A stretch of 64,000 bases of DNA from positions 7,173,789 through 7,237,788 of the forward strand of contig CP137674.1 of NCBI GenBank assembly GCA_037976565.1. The letters are read 5' to 3'. A program made the translations under genes and the position numbers. This DNA is from Mesocentrotus franciscanus. Lineage: Eukaryota > Echinodermata > Echinoidea > Camarodonta > Strongylocentrotidae. This document shows positions 43,559-54,591 of this stretch, in pieces. The first letter of the stretch is position 1, and every line of letters starts with the position of its first letter. The notes beneath the pieces are model-generated. The model searched no databases. It worked only from the letters and a program-made list of their open reading frames with translations, and was not told the origin of the DNA.

Positions 43559-43920
43559 TGTAGTGATTCAGCCCAGGCCAGTATGGCTCTCACACATATG
43601 TACGTATGTGTGCGTGAGTGCCGCATTCCGCGGCACTCGCAGAATTGTCTTCATGGCCGGGTCCAGTTTTGGACCGCGCCAGACTTGAACTGAACTGGAT
43701 GAAAGCAACACCTGCCTAGTCCAGTTCCCCGAGAGCCCATGTAGATAACTAAGTGCGCACCGAACGGAGCTCCGGCATCGCACGAATACTGCAGCTTCAG
43801 ATATCAGCGTCGAACGTACAGCTAGTTTATGGTAGGATTAATCCTTTTTTATTATAGTATTCCCCCTTAATTAGTAGTAGTTAAGCGCAATAGATATTTC
43901 TTGTACCGCTCGTCACTACA
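43559..43920 (+). repeat. 3' LTR
   Basis: 362 bp, nearly identical to the 5' LTR. It is preceded by a short purine-rich AAATGGGGAA tract suitable as polypurine tract and followed by GGGGG. Confidence 0.93.
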
Positions 43921-43925
43921 GGGGG

Positions 43926-46555
43926 CCCTCCCTGGCAAAAAAAACAGGTAAAACTTAAAACACCCTTTTTTGATTAAAAAAAAAGGAGACGGGCCCCCTC
44001 CCCTGGTGCTCAAAGGGGGGGGGGGGTGGTTGTTGACTTTAAAAAAATAGCACTACCCCCCCCTTCTTTATTTGTCAAGTTAAAATTGCTGTGACCATCC
44101 TTTAAAAGTTTAATGTTAAATTATATGATTCACATAAACTGTTGATAAAACAGTTATAAATAGTTTTAGATTTAATTACCTGGAAAGCTGTTTCCTGCCC
44201 AGCAATATTCATGTTTGTATTAAAGTCTACAAAATCTTTTTTTTATAATTTAACCGAAGGGGTAGCATCCCTCCAACTAGTTGGTATGACATGAGCAATA
44301 TCCATTATCTGGAGTAATTGATTTGCATTAAGATTTTGAAAATAAGCCAAGGGCTTCATAATTATGTCCATTATCGAAAATTTGATTTACAGTGCGTGTA
44401 GATCACAATTAAAAATCATTTTACCTCTAATACATATATTATGAATTTATGATTATTAAATATAACTGGATTGACGTCCTCTTCATATAATCTATACTTC
44501 CTCAGATCCTACCAAGCCTTAATCATTTCTAAATAAAATGGTGGTATTTTCAATGTTAATTTAGACTGTCAAAGTCGCATACATGTAGATTAACAGAAAT
44601 CTCCCTCCAACTTTTCTAAAACAAAAATCAAAATACAGTTTCCATCCAGCATCCCTATCTCCATACAATAAATATTTCAGCCACATCAAACGTTGCGCCT
44701 TTACAAACAATTTAACATTCATCAATTACACCAGGAAGCTGTTCACACACACACACACACACCCACTCTATGCTATCGTACATCATGCATGTAAGCAGCG
44801 CGATATACACGATTACACGACAACCAGTTGTATTTAAGTGTGATGGCTGAATACGATAATTTCATCTCTAAAAATCTCATTCTACAATCAAACAAAATAG
44901 ATTTCTAGTCTTATACAAAGCATTTCAAAAGAAAAGTAAAAGGAAATCCAAGTTTGAAACATTTCTGTATTAAAACAGACTATATAATAGGCCTACTGTC
45001 AATGAAATTGATAGGCCTACATCTGACATGATAATTCATACATGTACATGTACCTGGGTTTGAGTTTCAGGGTCATGCATTATAATTAAACACTTTTCTT
45101 CAAATGTCTTCAAAAACTTTAGCAGAAATCCAGTCCAGTTCTCGTAAAACACAACATGTAGGCATGATGGTAAAAGATGCATATAAGCTACAGGGCAGCG
45201 TCACCGTTCAGCTAAGCGTATTTGGCTCCGCCCCTTTTGGGACATTTCATGGCTCCCAAAGCTTTGGATGTACGTACGTGTCAAAGTCAAAGTCGAGAAG
45301 TGAACAGTAAAACACAACAGGCATGATGTATCATGGCAAGGAGATGCCTTTTTTTCATATGGCTAAAATCTTAACCGTAGTTGACTTCTTTTCTTCAAAT
45401 TTGTGTTATAATGATACGGTACACAAGTCATCTACGCCTCACATACAGTACATGTACTTTATGAAACCCTTTTCTATTAAGAAATGTTCTGCAAAGAAGT
45501 CAATCTAGGCAAATTTTACGAAGTTCAAATACCAAGGAATCGCTTTTGGACATCAAAGAGTAATAGCACTTAGAACAAAAGTAATTCTCTTTGAAGATCT
45601 TCCTACAATCCTACTTCTTAATTACATTTCATGTCTGACATCTTGCTATTCATAAGATATTTTTGTTTTTAATATGACTTCCTTAAATAGTCACGGTAGT
45701 CTCAAATACATTTGACAGATTGCTGTGGAGAGCAACAATTAAGCTTGTTAACAAAGACATCCCTCGACGTATTGCGTTTTACAAGGGATTGAATCGGCTG
45801 GAATTCTGCACCTTTTTTTTTAAGAGAATGGTTTTCAGAAACCTGATCAAGATATCATAATTATGTAAGCATGAATGATTCTTTCAGATGATATGAATTC
45901 CTTGTATAAGCATGTACATGTTCATACATGTATGTATTTTCAAGAATTTTTCGAAGTCAGGTTTCCATTGTTATTTAAATGCCCAGTATATCTAAAACAA
46001 GCTTTATAATTCATTTCCTACAGGCTTATACTTATAGCTAAAAAATCAAACTGAAACAGCGCAGAGAATCAAAGTAAGAACATCATCTAGCACAGAGCAA
46101 CCCTTCACATTCAACCACCTATAAATCTAACTGTGGATGTTGCTTAATACACTACACATAATTGGCGCATCGACTGGTCTTCACTGTGATTTAAACGTGG
46201 ATAGACATACAGCGAGACTCGGCTCATACAAGTACCATCACTACCATGCATTGAAGGCACCCCACGAAGAAGTCGATTTACTACTTTGAACATACAGTTG
46301 CCTGGTGAAACAGTGAAAGAATCTTGCAAATACAAGTTTACATTGATGATGTGTACATTTTTGAAGGTCAATAGGCTAAACATTGACAATACTTTTAATT
46401 GGACCTGACCGATTTCCAGTATCTTTGCCAGCAAATAGAGAACTACTTTTTACAAATTTAGATTGAATGATCTTCTTTTGAGACAGTTTTCTCTTAATTT
46501 ATCAAATCTGTACATAATTTGATGTTATTCTAGTCTTGGGAAGCTACAAGTCATT
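43926..46555. other. intergenic, no gene seen
   Basis: The first 110 bp, with G and C tracts and GGGGCCCTCCCTGG, continue the older repeat split by the LTR element. After that come AT-rich DNA and a (CA)n at 44740-44762. Short frames here have no recognisable features. Confidence 0.5.
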
Positions 46556-47548
46556 ATGAGATTTACAGTCATTTTGATATTCATTGCATTTGCAATGTGT
46601 AACATGTGTAAATCTGAAGATGAAAGAAAGACTGTCATAGAAGGGGCTAGTGTACATCTTCAATTTCCATATCCATGTAACAGTACAAGAGTTAAATTAC
46701 AACATGGAACCAGGTTGCCTTTTTACACTTTAGCAGATCATACAGAATCGATCGTTTTACCACCTGTACAAGTACAAAGATTCACTTTCAAGAATAAAAG
46801 TGAACATGATAATTGTTCACTACATGTTAGAATCAGCCCTGTAATGAGAATTGATGCAGGAATATTCATTTTCTTTGCCTATAGCGAGGATGGTATATAT
46901 GAAAGTTCATTTAAAAGAATTGGATTGGATGTTGATTTTCTGCCTGGTAAGGCATCATGTACACTGAATGAAGAGAACATGGTTGGGAATTGGGTAGAAC
47001 TGAATTGCATGGCTCCAGTTGGGAGTTTATCAGGTCAAATTGAATGTTATCAAAATGGGGAAAGAATGCCTTCCCTTACATCCCCTACTGAAACCCACGG
47101 ACATTTGAAGCAAACCATACTTGTACAGAAAAAGCACTCGGTGTTTTGTTGTACTTCTGCCTGGGAGCACACTATAGATCTGTGTGATTGTAATGATTTT
47201 CAATGGGACTTAGCCAACGACAAAAACCTGAGCTCAATCATAGATCCATGTGGTCCAACCACATCAGCGCAGGATCTAATAGAGACCAGTGATAGTGCCT
47301 TTACTCCCTCAAAACCAGTATCCACAACAGCAACAACTACCAAGATCAATTCACACAATGGTTCAGTGCCACAGAAATATGTGGTTGTTTTTTGCCTTGG
47401 TTCTATTCTCATAACTGGTTTAGTCATTCTTGTGATTGTATTAATGCTCAGATCAAGAAAATCAAAAGAGAAATTCCTCAGATGGACACCTAAATTCAAA
47501 TCAAGTTCGAATCAAAGTTCACCCGAACATGGGGTTATCATAAGTTGA
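46556..47548 (+). CDS. single-exon type I membrane protein with two Ig-like domains, unrecognised
   Basis: A 330-codon uninterrupted frame. Residues 1-20 form a signal peptide; about 25-127 resemble an Ig V-like domain (Cys41, Cys87, and a DAGIF version of the D-x-G-x-Y-x-C motif in which the usual Cys is Phe); about 131-215 resemble a second, Cys-rich Ig-like domain (Cys135, 151, 164, 198, 199, 210, 212). A Ser/Thr-rich stalk (234-272) and a membrane helix at about 275-298 follow, then a basic 32-residue tail (RSRKSKEKFLRW) without ITAM or ITIM. N-glycosylation sequons lie at 42, 80, 86, 224 and 268. Being unspliced among intron-rich genes, it may be retroposed or one of the intronless Ig-type receptor families of echinoderms. 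Ligand and role are unknown. Confidence 0.8.
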   Translation: MRFTVILIFIAFAMCNMCKSEDERKTVIEGASVHLQFPYPCNSTRVKLQHGTRLPFYTLADHTESIVLPPVQVQRFTFKNKSEHDNCSLHVRISPVMRIDAGIFIFFAYSEDGIYESSFKRIGLDVDFLPGKASCTLNEENMVGNWVELNCMAPVGSLSGQIECYQNGERMPSLTSPTETHGHLKQTILVQKKHSVFCCTSAWEHTIDLCDCNDFQWDLANDKNLSSIIDPCGPTTSAQDLIETSDSAFTPSKPVSTTATTTKINSHNGSVPQKYVVVFCLGSILITGLVILVIVLMLRSRKSKEKFLRWTPKFKSSSNQSSPEHGVIIS

Positions 47549-47594
47549 TCTCTTTTTATTATCCCCCACATTGAAATTAATTTGTTTGTATATA

Positions 47595-48160
47595 CAGTGC
47601 GTCCCAGAAAATACGAACCGAGAATTATCGATGTTTTATCATAACTTAATCACAGTTATAATTAATAAATGACACGTATTTGTAAAGCTTAGATCCTCCT
47701 CTTTCATTTGATGCAACTCATAACGATGCATATTTCACGCATGAGTGATCATAAACAATTTGAAGAAAGGGTACCAAAAAGTCATTTGGCGAACGGTATC
47801 TGAATTTCAAAGAGAAAATCACATTTCTAGAGAGTTCATTTTCTGCACTTTCCGGTGGCACCTCAATCAGGAAAAATGAGCCAGGAATAACAAAGTTCTG
47901 TTTCTTTAAAGCAATGCTTGCGTTTTCAATGGCTGCCTGCCATAGCAACACACAGAGTTGAAAAAAGATTTTATGCATGGCTGATCGTCAACGAAACGAA
48001 GTGGTGAGTAAAAATGATAAAAGCTAATTGCTAGCTAATTCCTATTTGATAATGCAATTAACAACAGAGCAACGAGTATTTCGGAAATGCAAGCATTACT
48101 GTAAACAAACAGAACTATGTTATTCCTGGCTCATTTTTCCTGATTGAGGTGTTCTTGCTT
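47595..48160. mobile_element. mariner-like remnant with internal inverted copy
   Basis: TA followed by CAGTGCGTCCCAGAAAA at 47593-47611 is typical of a mariner-family terminus. Within it, 47863-47925 (CACCTCAATCAGGAAAAATG...) recurs inverted at 48085-48153. A short ATG frame, MADRQRNEV, runs from 47977 to a GTGAGT. No right terminus or transposase is seen, so this is a truncated or rearranged copy. Confidence 0.5.
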
Positions 48161-48280
48161 GCTCATCTTTTTTTCCTAATGTTTATCATGTCATTAATGT
48201 ATTGGATAATTACTATGTATATATATATGTATATGTATAATGATTTCTTATTTATCATGGAAAAGTGAAAATAAATATAT

Positions 48281-48300
48281 TCAATTCAATTCAATTCAAT
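48281..48300. repeat. (ATTCA)n microsatellite
   Basis: Four ATTCA units just beyond the LINE 3' end. Confidence 0.8.
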
Positions 48301-48379
48301 ACATAACTTTACTGATCAATCTGGAATGTGATAAAGATTGATCAATAAAGTTCTGAAAAGATATACATTTTATTTATTA

Positions 48380-49390
48380 ATGATAATAATAATAATAGAT
48401 CACATTTATAACGCGCCTAATACATTGTTTCTAGGCGCTATGGTGCTGTTGTCCCAGCAGCCATTAAGTAAAGCAATGTCCTTACACGAAATAAAAGCCG
48501 GGACGACAGCACCACGATTACACAATATTATTCAATAACAAATTACAGTATGTTACAGATAAATCAATCAAACAACTTAATGTAACTTAAATTATGCTAA
48601 AGAAGACTAAAGATTTCATATTTCGACATGTTTAGAGAAGACAAAAATTCATGATATGGATTTGAACAGATGGGTTTTTAACATTACTTTGAAAGTGTGT
48701 ATAGAAGGAGCATTTTGGATGTAGGATGGGAGGCTATTCCACAACTGGGGGGGCGGCTACAGAAAATGCTCTATCGCCGTATCTTGTTTTCACACGAGGG
48801 CCAGGAATTAGTTGAAAGTGAGAGGAAGTTGAAGCACGCAACCTGGAGGAGGGGGGTTTGGATTTTACGAGACTGGAAAGGTACGTGGGGCATTCACTGT
48901 TACGGATTTTAAAGGCAAGGAGAAGAATTTTAAATTGGATACGTTGAATTACTGGCAGCCAGTGGAGATTGCGGAGGATTGGGGTAATATGTTCGTAAGG
49001 TCTTGAGCGGGTAACTAGTCGAGCGGCAGCATTTTGGATACGCTGAAGAGGAACAAGGTGGGAGGGTGGCAAATTAACAAGGAGGCCATTACAGTAGTCT
49101 AAATGGGAAGTGACAAATGCATGTATCAGTCGTTCTGTAGTGGGTCTATCTAAAAATTTCCTAATTTTACCAACTTTGTGGATACCATAAGATGCAGCTT
49201 TACATACTTTCCTTATGTGAGCCTTCATATTGAGAGCAGTGTCTATGGTAACACCCAGGTTTTTGGCCGATTCAGATTTACACAATTTTGTGTCATCTAC
49301 GACAAAATCTGGCAAGGGCAAGGGTTTACGAAACTGAGATGTGATATGTGAAGTAATTTAGATTTGTCACTATTAAACTTAAGATAGTTT
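48380..49390 (-). mobile_element. 5'-truncated CR1/L2-type LINE
   Basis: The minus-strand frame 49321-48734 encodes the C-terminal part of a non-LTR reverse transcriptase: NLGVTIDTALNMKAHI, HAFVTSHLDYCNGLL, LQRIQNAAARLVT, HITPILRNLHWLPVIQRI. Upstream codons to about 49385 continue the domain in a shifted frame (KFNSDKSKLLHI), so the copy is frameshifted and truncated. Its 3' end, GCGCCTAGAAACAATG... with an (ATT)n tail, lies at 48445-48380. Confidence 0.88.
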
Positions 49391-49766
49391 TAGAAGAATA
49401 AGCAATACAGTTTATTGTCAAAATCATTTTAAAAAAATAGTTTAATTGTTTGCATGCTTTTCAGCAACATCAGGTCGTTTTGTTACAATTTTTATGATTT
49501 GAAAACTTAATAATCAACCATTCAGGAAAAAGCTTTTTACAGTTTCTTCGAAAAGAAACAGCATGACTTGTACTGAACGTTATATATATCTTTGTAGGAG
49601 ATCAACCGTCTTCCAAATTTGTTTATAATCAGTATGTATAAAAGAAAAATTAAAAAGTGTGTTCGTTTTGTGAAGTAAGCAGACAAAATACATCTTCTAA
49701 AATGCAATATTTTCTTCTTTTATCAACAATACCACAATCAAAACAACAAGATTGACATAAGACTAC

Positions 49767-50242
49767 CAGGGGCGGATCTAGCTGTTTGCTAAGGGGGGTT
49801 TGACCCAATGACGATGCAGAGCATCGTCCACGAGCCGCATAGCGGCGAGGCGATTTTTGTTGTTGTTGCTATTTTGAACCCCCGTAAGTGATGTTTTCCT
49901 GGCATCTACTAACACAATGGAGACCATAAAAAGCAGTGCATGATAACGTCTTTTTAAATCAAGGGGGTATGTTTGACCCAATGACGATGCCAGTTGCCGC
50001 GAAGCGGTTTTTTGTTGTTGCTATTTTGAACCCCCGTAAGAGATGTTTTCCCGGCATCTACTAACACAATGGAGACCATAAAAAGCAGTGCTTGATAACG
50101 TTTTTTTAAATCAAGGGGGAGCTTGACCCAACGACGATGCGGATACTGTGTGGGTCTGGACACATGATTGCGTTTTTCTATGCACATCACATTTTCACTT
50201 GGCAGCCCAAGGGGGGTTTAACCCCCTAACCCCCCGCCACTG
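49767..50242. mobile_element. hAT-like MITE with internal 130-bp tandem repeats
   Basis: Ends CAGGGGCGGATC and CCCCCGCCACTG form short inverted repeats of the CAGNGGCGG type common in hAT elements. ACTAC directly outside both ends may be part of the target duplication. Inside, two full and one partial unit of about 130 bp share GCTATTTTGAACCCCCGTAAG, CTACTAACACAATGGAGACC and TTGACCCAATGACGATGC. Related ends occur at 35705 and 37033. Confidence 0.6.
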
Positions 50243-50643
50243 ACTACTGATATATCAAAGAAGAAAACAATTAACTGAAGTGTCAGTTTTGAATCGGTTA
50301 AGTGTCAGTTTGACAGTGTTACTGAGGTATCTATTAGCAAATATCAGCGACAATATATTCAAAGACATTTGTTTATTGTGCCAATTTGTACAGCATTAAT
50401 GAAGCCATTATCAATACAATGGTAGAACACTTATAAATATAAATTGTGTGTAAAATATTTACATTTAATGTAAATATTTTGTTCTCTTTTGTCACAAGCT
50501 ATACGCAGTTACCAACAACAATTCTCTATTAAATTATATTGTTTGCGTTATTTAGTATTATTAGCAATTACCAACAATTATTTCTTTACATTGTTTGAGT
50601 ATTCTATTTTATATATAGATGTACTTTTAAAAATGCACTGTAT

Positions 50644-51175
50644 TGCCTCGTTGACACTTGCCCGCATTTTGGTCCCGCACTGCCCCGCTCTATGGCGTGC
50701 CAATGCGTGCCAATTAGTGGCACGCAGTCGCACGCAGGGTCACGCCTAATTTACGAATAGTTCACGCAATGCGTAACCAGTAGGACACGCATTCGTAGAC
50801 TATGCGCATGGCATGCGAAAACTGCGCGGGAAGTATGCGCAGCCAATGCGCGAATTGTGAACAAATTAGTCGTTTACTAGTCGTGAACATGCGTGCCACT
50901 AGGCCAACGGACACGCATCGGCGCGCACTGGCACGACTAGGTAGCGCATAAGGTGCGCATAGTTCACGAAGTGTTCACGAACGTTGCCAAACAAAATTGT
51001 CGTCCCAAAATTTTGAACATTTTGAAAATTCTGTCACGCATTTCACGCACGGCCCGCATCCACCCGCATCCTCCCGCGCACGCTACCACGAATACTTCCC
51101 GCATTGGCACGCAAGAGTATGTGTCTATGCGCAAACTATGCGCAAACTAAAATGCGGGCAAGTGTCAACGGGGCA
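50644..51175. mobile_element. 532-bp TIR element rich in CACGC/GCGCAT
   Basis: The first 29 bases (TGCCTCGTTGACACTTGCCC...) match the inverted last 29 with two differences. The interior is unusually GC- and CpG-rich for this window and saturated with GCACGC, TGCGCA and CACGCA words on both strands. No target duplication is evident and no protein is encoded. Confidence 0.75.
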
Positions 51176-52053
51176 TTAGTTTGATCTAATTTGTAAAATT
51201 GGTGCATACAGTGTTGTACCTAACCGCGTAATCGGGAACTGCACATATAGACAGAATCACCGGTTACTACATTGGAGAATGGTACATGTACATCCAACAG
51301 TTATGTTATTTGTATCTGATAATCGAGGCTTCAAATTTGTTCCACGAAACAAACAAAATCACCCAGAGAGGTTTATTTCCTTAAGTTTTTGGAAAGAAAT
51401 GTTGTTTTCAGCTTTTTTACGATGTTTTAGAATTCAATTGTATTACAACATCAGTGTCTTCATTTTCTCTTTTGTTTGCCTTTTGTTATGAAATGATATC
51501 TGTAGCTTTTAATGATACTTAAAATCCAAAGCTACTGACTAGTTTTCAGACATGCATTGTTGTTACCGTTCCTTTGTCTTTGTTAAGAAATTTTAAAATT
51601 ACAATATACAGTATTCTTCATGTTATAGAATTCAGAGTTTTTGAAAAGTATGTACCATAAGTTTTGAAATACATATCTATTTGCCAACTAAAGAATTATT
51701 TTGGCTTTTCAAAACTGTTCTTGGTATAATTATGTGCTTGGGAGAAATGGAGAGATGCTACCATTTTCCCTCTCCCCTCATGTTAATAAGTATAACTTTT
51801 TTGTGTTTCTGTGTTTCTGTGTTCTCTCTGTTTTTGAAGAAATGTTCAATAAAAAATACCTGAAATGAGGCAAATAACCATTCAAAAGATGGATTTTAAA
51901 GAATTTAAAAAAAAAGAATTGCTTTATGTTAATCAATAATTGGGCCTACAATGTATTGTGTCAAATACACTGATTCATTCACAACATGTATTGGTCCTGT
52001 ACACCCTCATGTACAATTAATGTTTTTTGTGTTTTTTCCTCTTCGCTCCTCCT

Positions 52054-52103
<50 letters not shown>

Positions 52104-54447
52104 CCCCTCCCTTCCTCCCTCTCTCTTCCTCCCTCTCCCTTCCTCCCTCTCTCCGGCCCTCCCTCCCCCTCTTCCTGCCTCCATCCTCTTTCTCTCTCTT
52201 CTCTCTCTCTCCTTTCCTTGGTTTATAATGAAACGTTACATAAAAGATACCTGAACTGAGCCAAAAAATAATGGAAAATTATTAATTTATTTTTTGTTAT
52301 TCAATAAACACTAAAATAAACTACCGGTAAAATATATTCATTCAAAACAGTCATTACAAACATTGAAAACTTTAAAGTGAATCCTCAATAAACATGGCAC
52401 TGGAATTTATCACAATTACACCTCTGTATAAAAACAAGAACAAAATCATCAGAAAATAGAAATGAGGCATGATCATGGCAATACATTCATTCTACCCCCT
52501 CCCCATCTTCAATCACATATTCTTCACATATAATAAATTAAACATCACCAACTCTTAGACTCTAAGTGAGACGTTTGTGAAATCAAAAAAGATTGAAAAG
52601 ATTTGTGTGTATGTGTGTGGGTGTGTGTGGTTGGAATTGGCATTTAAATCCCAATATTAGACACAAGAGCAGCAGGGGTGGTAACACACCAATCATGAAA
52701 GAAAATAAGAGTGAGAGTAAGAAAGAAAGCTGAGGGGTGGGGAGGGGTAAAAGAGAAAGATAAGACAAAGAGAGGGGGGGAAAATCATTTAAAAATATAC
52801 CTAGATAACAGCAATTTACATATTTTGAAACTGAGCATGATGAAATATATTTCCTTTCTATATTAGGGCCCTTGTTAGCATTGATATTTCTCCAATGACT
52901 TGCCAATATAGAACTTTCCTGATGTTGACACTGACGATATAAGGAAACTTTTGATTTACTTGGCGGATCAAATTCATGATGATTGATGTTTCATAGAAAC
53001 CATTAATATTTGCTTTGTATAAAAGGTTTAGTTGCATGGCGAAATTGAAAAAAATCGCCTGTTAATACGATTCTATCCACTTGAAAAAAAAAAGAAGTTT
53101 CCAAAATGTATCTGCAGAACAAACAAAAAATAACAATTACATTGAAATTGTGTCTAGAACATAATGTAAAATTTCATGTACATTACACATTACCCATCAC
53201 ACAGCAGGGTCCTGATATGCCCCCTCCCCCTAAAAAGGTGAGAAAATTACTATTACACCAGGAAAACGGATATAAACATAAATAATGTGTAGTTTCAAGA
53301 CCGTTCTTATGAATATTCTACTTTTATACAAAGCATGCACATACATAACATAAATATGATTTGTATTTGGAGTAGAAAAGTACATGAAATGAAAATGTGT
53401 AGTAAAGTTCTTTCCCTCCAGTCATCTATCCATTTACATAATTGTAATAGTGCAAACTGGTGCAAACAGTGAATTGACATGAACTACTTTACAACTTCCC
53501 ACAGTTATTGATTAAAAATGTTCTTTCATACAAAAGCTTAGATGTAACATACAATACAAAATATAGCATTATCAATTTTCTGTACATGTAGATCTACTAT
53601 TCAATATTCGGATTATGACACACAATTCTTTTCATATAATATGTCATTGTATTTCATACAAGCACTTACAAAAATAAGACATATCTATATATCTTTAATT
53701 CAACCAATTTCAATTTCACCCATCAGATCTAAATTGTACCTCCCATCCTCATTGATACTTATTGCAGTACTTGTCACTGGATAACTTAATAGTACCTAGC
53801 CATGTAATCTATTTATCTATTCATTTGGTCATCCACTCAGTTATTCATTTATTTGATCATTAATTTGATCATTCACTCAATCAATGAATGAATCAATCAA
53901 TCAATCAAATAATCACACATTGATTGGTTGATTGATTGATTCATTAATTCATTAACTCACCTTTTCACTCATTCATTACTTCCTTCATTCATGTACCTGT
54001 AGGGGTACCTCAATTAAAGTCAACAAGGAAAATTTGATGTCCTACTTTTCATGGAAACCCTAATTGGCAGAGCACCATCATTTGGGTAAACACTCGATAC
54101 AACAGAGGGTCATATCCTAAATCCTAAAAATATGCCAGATGCATGAGTAGAAAGGGCAACAATGTCTGCACATTCTGCATCCAATTTTGTTTCATGAATA
54201 TTATTGCATTTGATGCTAGGAATTTTAAAAAGGAAAATAAGCTTTAAAATCTTTAAATTGGCAACACAATGAGAGATTCAAAGTCATTGTTTTTTTCCAT
54301 CAAAATTGGACATATTTTCAACGTTTTGACTACATTGTTGCCCATGTATATTGTTTTCAGAGACATTACATTTTATTATATATATATATATTTATATCAA
54401 GACTTACCTTGGATGAACCTCATTCTTTGCATAAATGGTTTCCAACC
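51176..54447. other. intergenic or FGGY 3' UTR; microsatellites
   Basis: No exon is recognisable. A (CT)n tract spans 52056-52215 and creates long Ser/Leu/Pro-rich frames. At 53810-53995 a TTCATT/AATC tetranucleotide repeat folds back on itself (AATCAATCAATCAAAT against TTGATTGATTGATTCA). The left part of the FGGY 3' UTR probably lies here but its end cannot be fixed. Confidence 0.5.
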
Positions 54448-54591
54448 TCAGAGCTCTTCCATGACGCGTTTGTACTCCCTCTGATGATCGACAAGTTTCA
54501 AGAACACTTCATGTTTTTTGCTGTAGTACGCCCTCTGCTGTTCATCTGGCCAGACAACTTTACCCACGCCGCACATGCGAATCATTGCACC
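54448..54591 (-). CDS. FGGY: FGGY last coding exon
   Basis: GAMIRMCGVGKVVWPDEQQ followed by YYSKKHEVFLKLVDHQRE and TGA at 54450-54448; the length to the stop agrees with vertebrate FGGY. Confidence 0.95.
   Translation of the reverse strand, partial: GAMIRMCGVGKVVWPDEQQRAYYSKKHEVFLKLVDHQREYKRVMEEL

Larger units (their letters stand above)
37052..43920 (+). mobile_element. Ty3/gypsy-type LTR retrotransposon, defective, recent insertion
   Basis: Two 362-bp LTRs (37052-37413 and 43559-43920) begin TGTAGTGA and end TCACTACA and differ at one position that I found (C at 37231 region, T in the right copy). GGGGG at 37047-37051 and 43921-43925 is the 5-bp target duplication. The interior (6.1 kb) has a broken gag with a zinc knuckle, minisatellites, and a shattered pol remnant lacking the reverse transcriptase catalytic motif, RNase H and integrase. 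The element sits inside an older CAGTGGCGGATCC repeat. It must have been mobilised by proteins of another copy. Confidence 0.92.
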
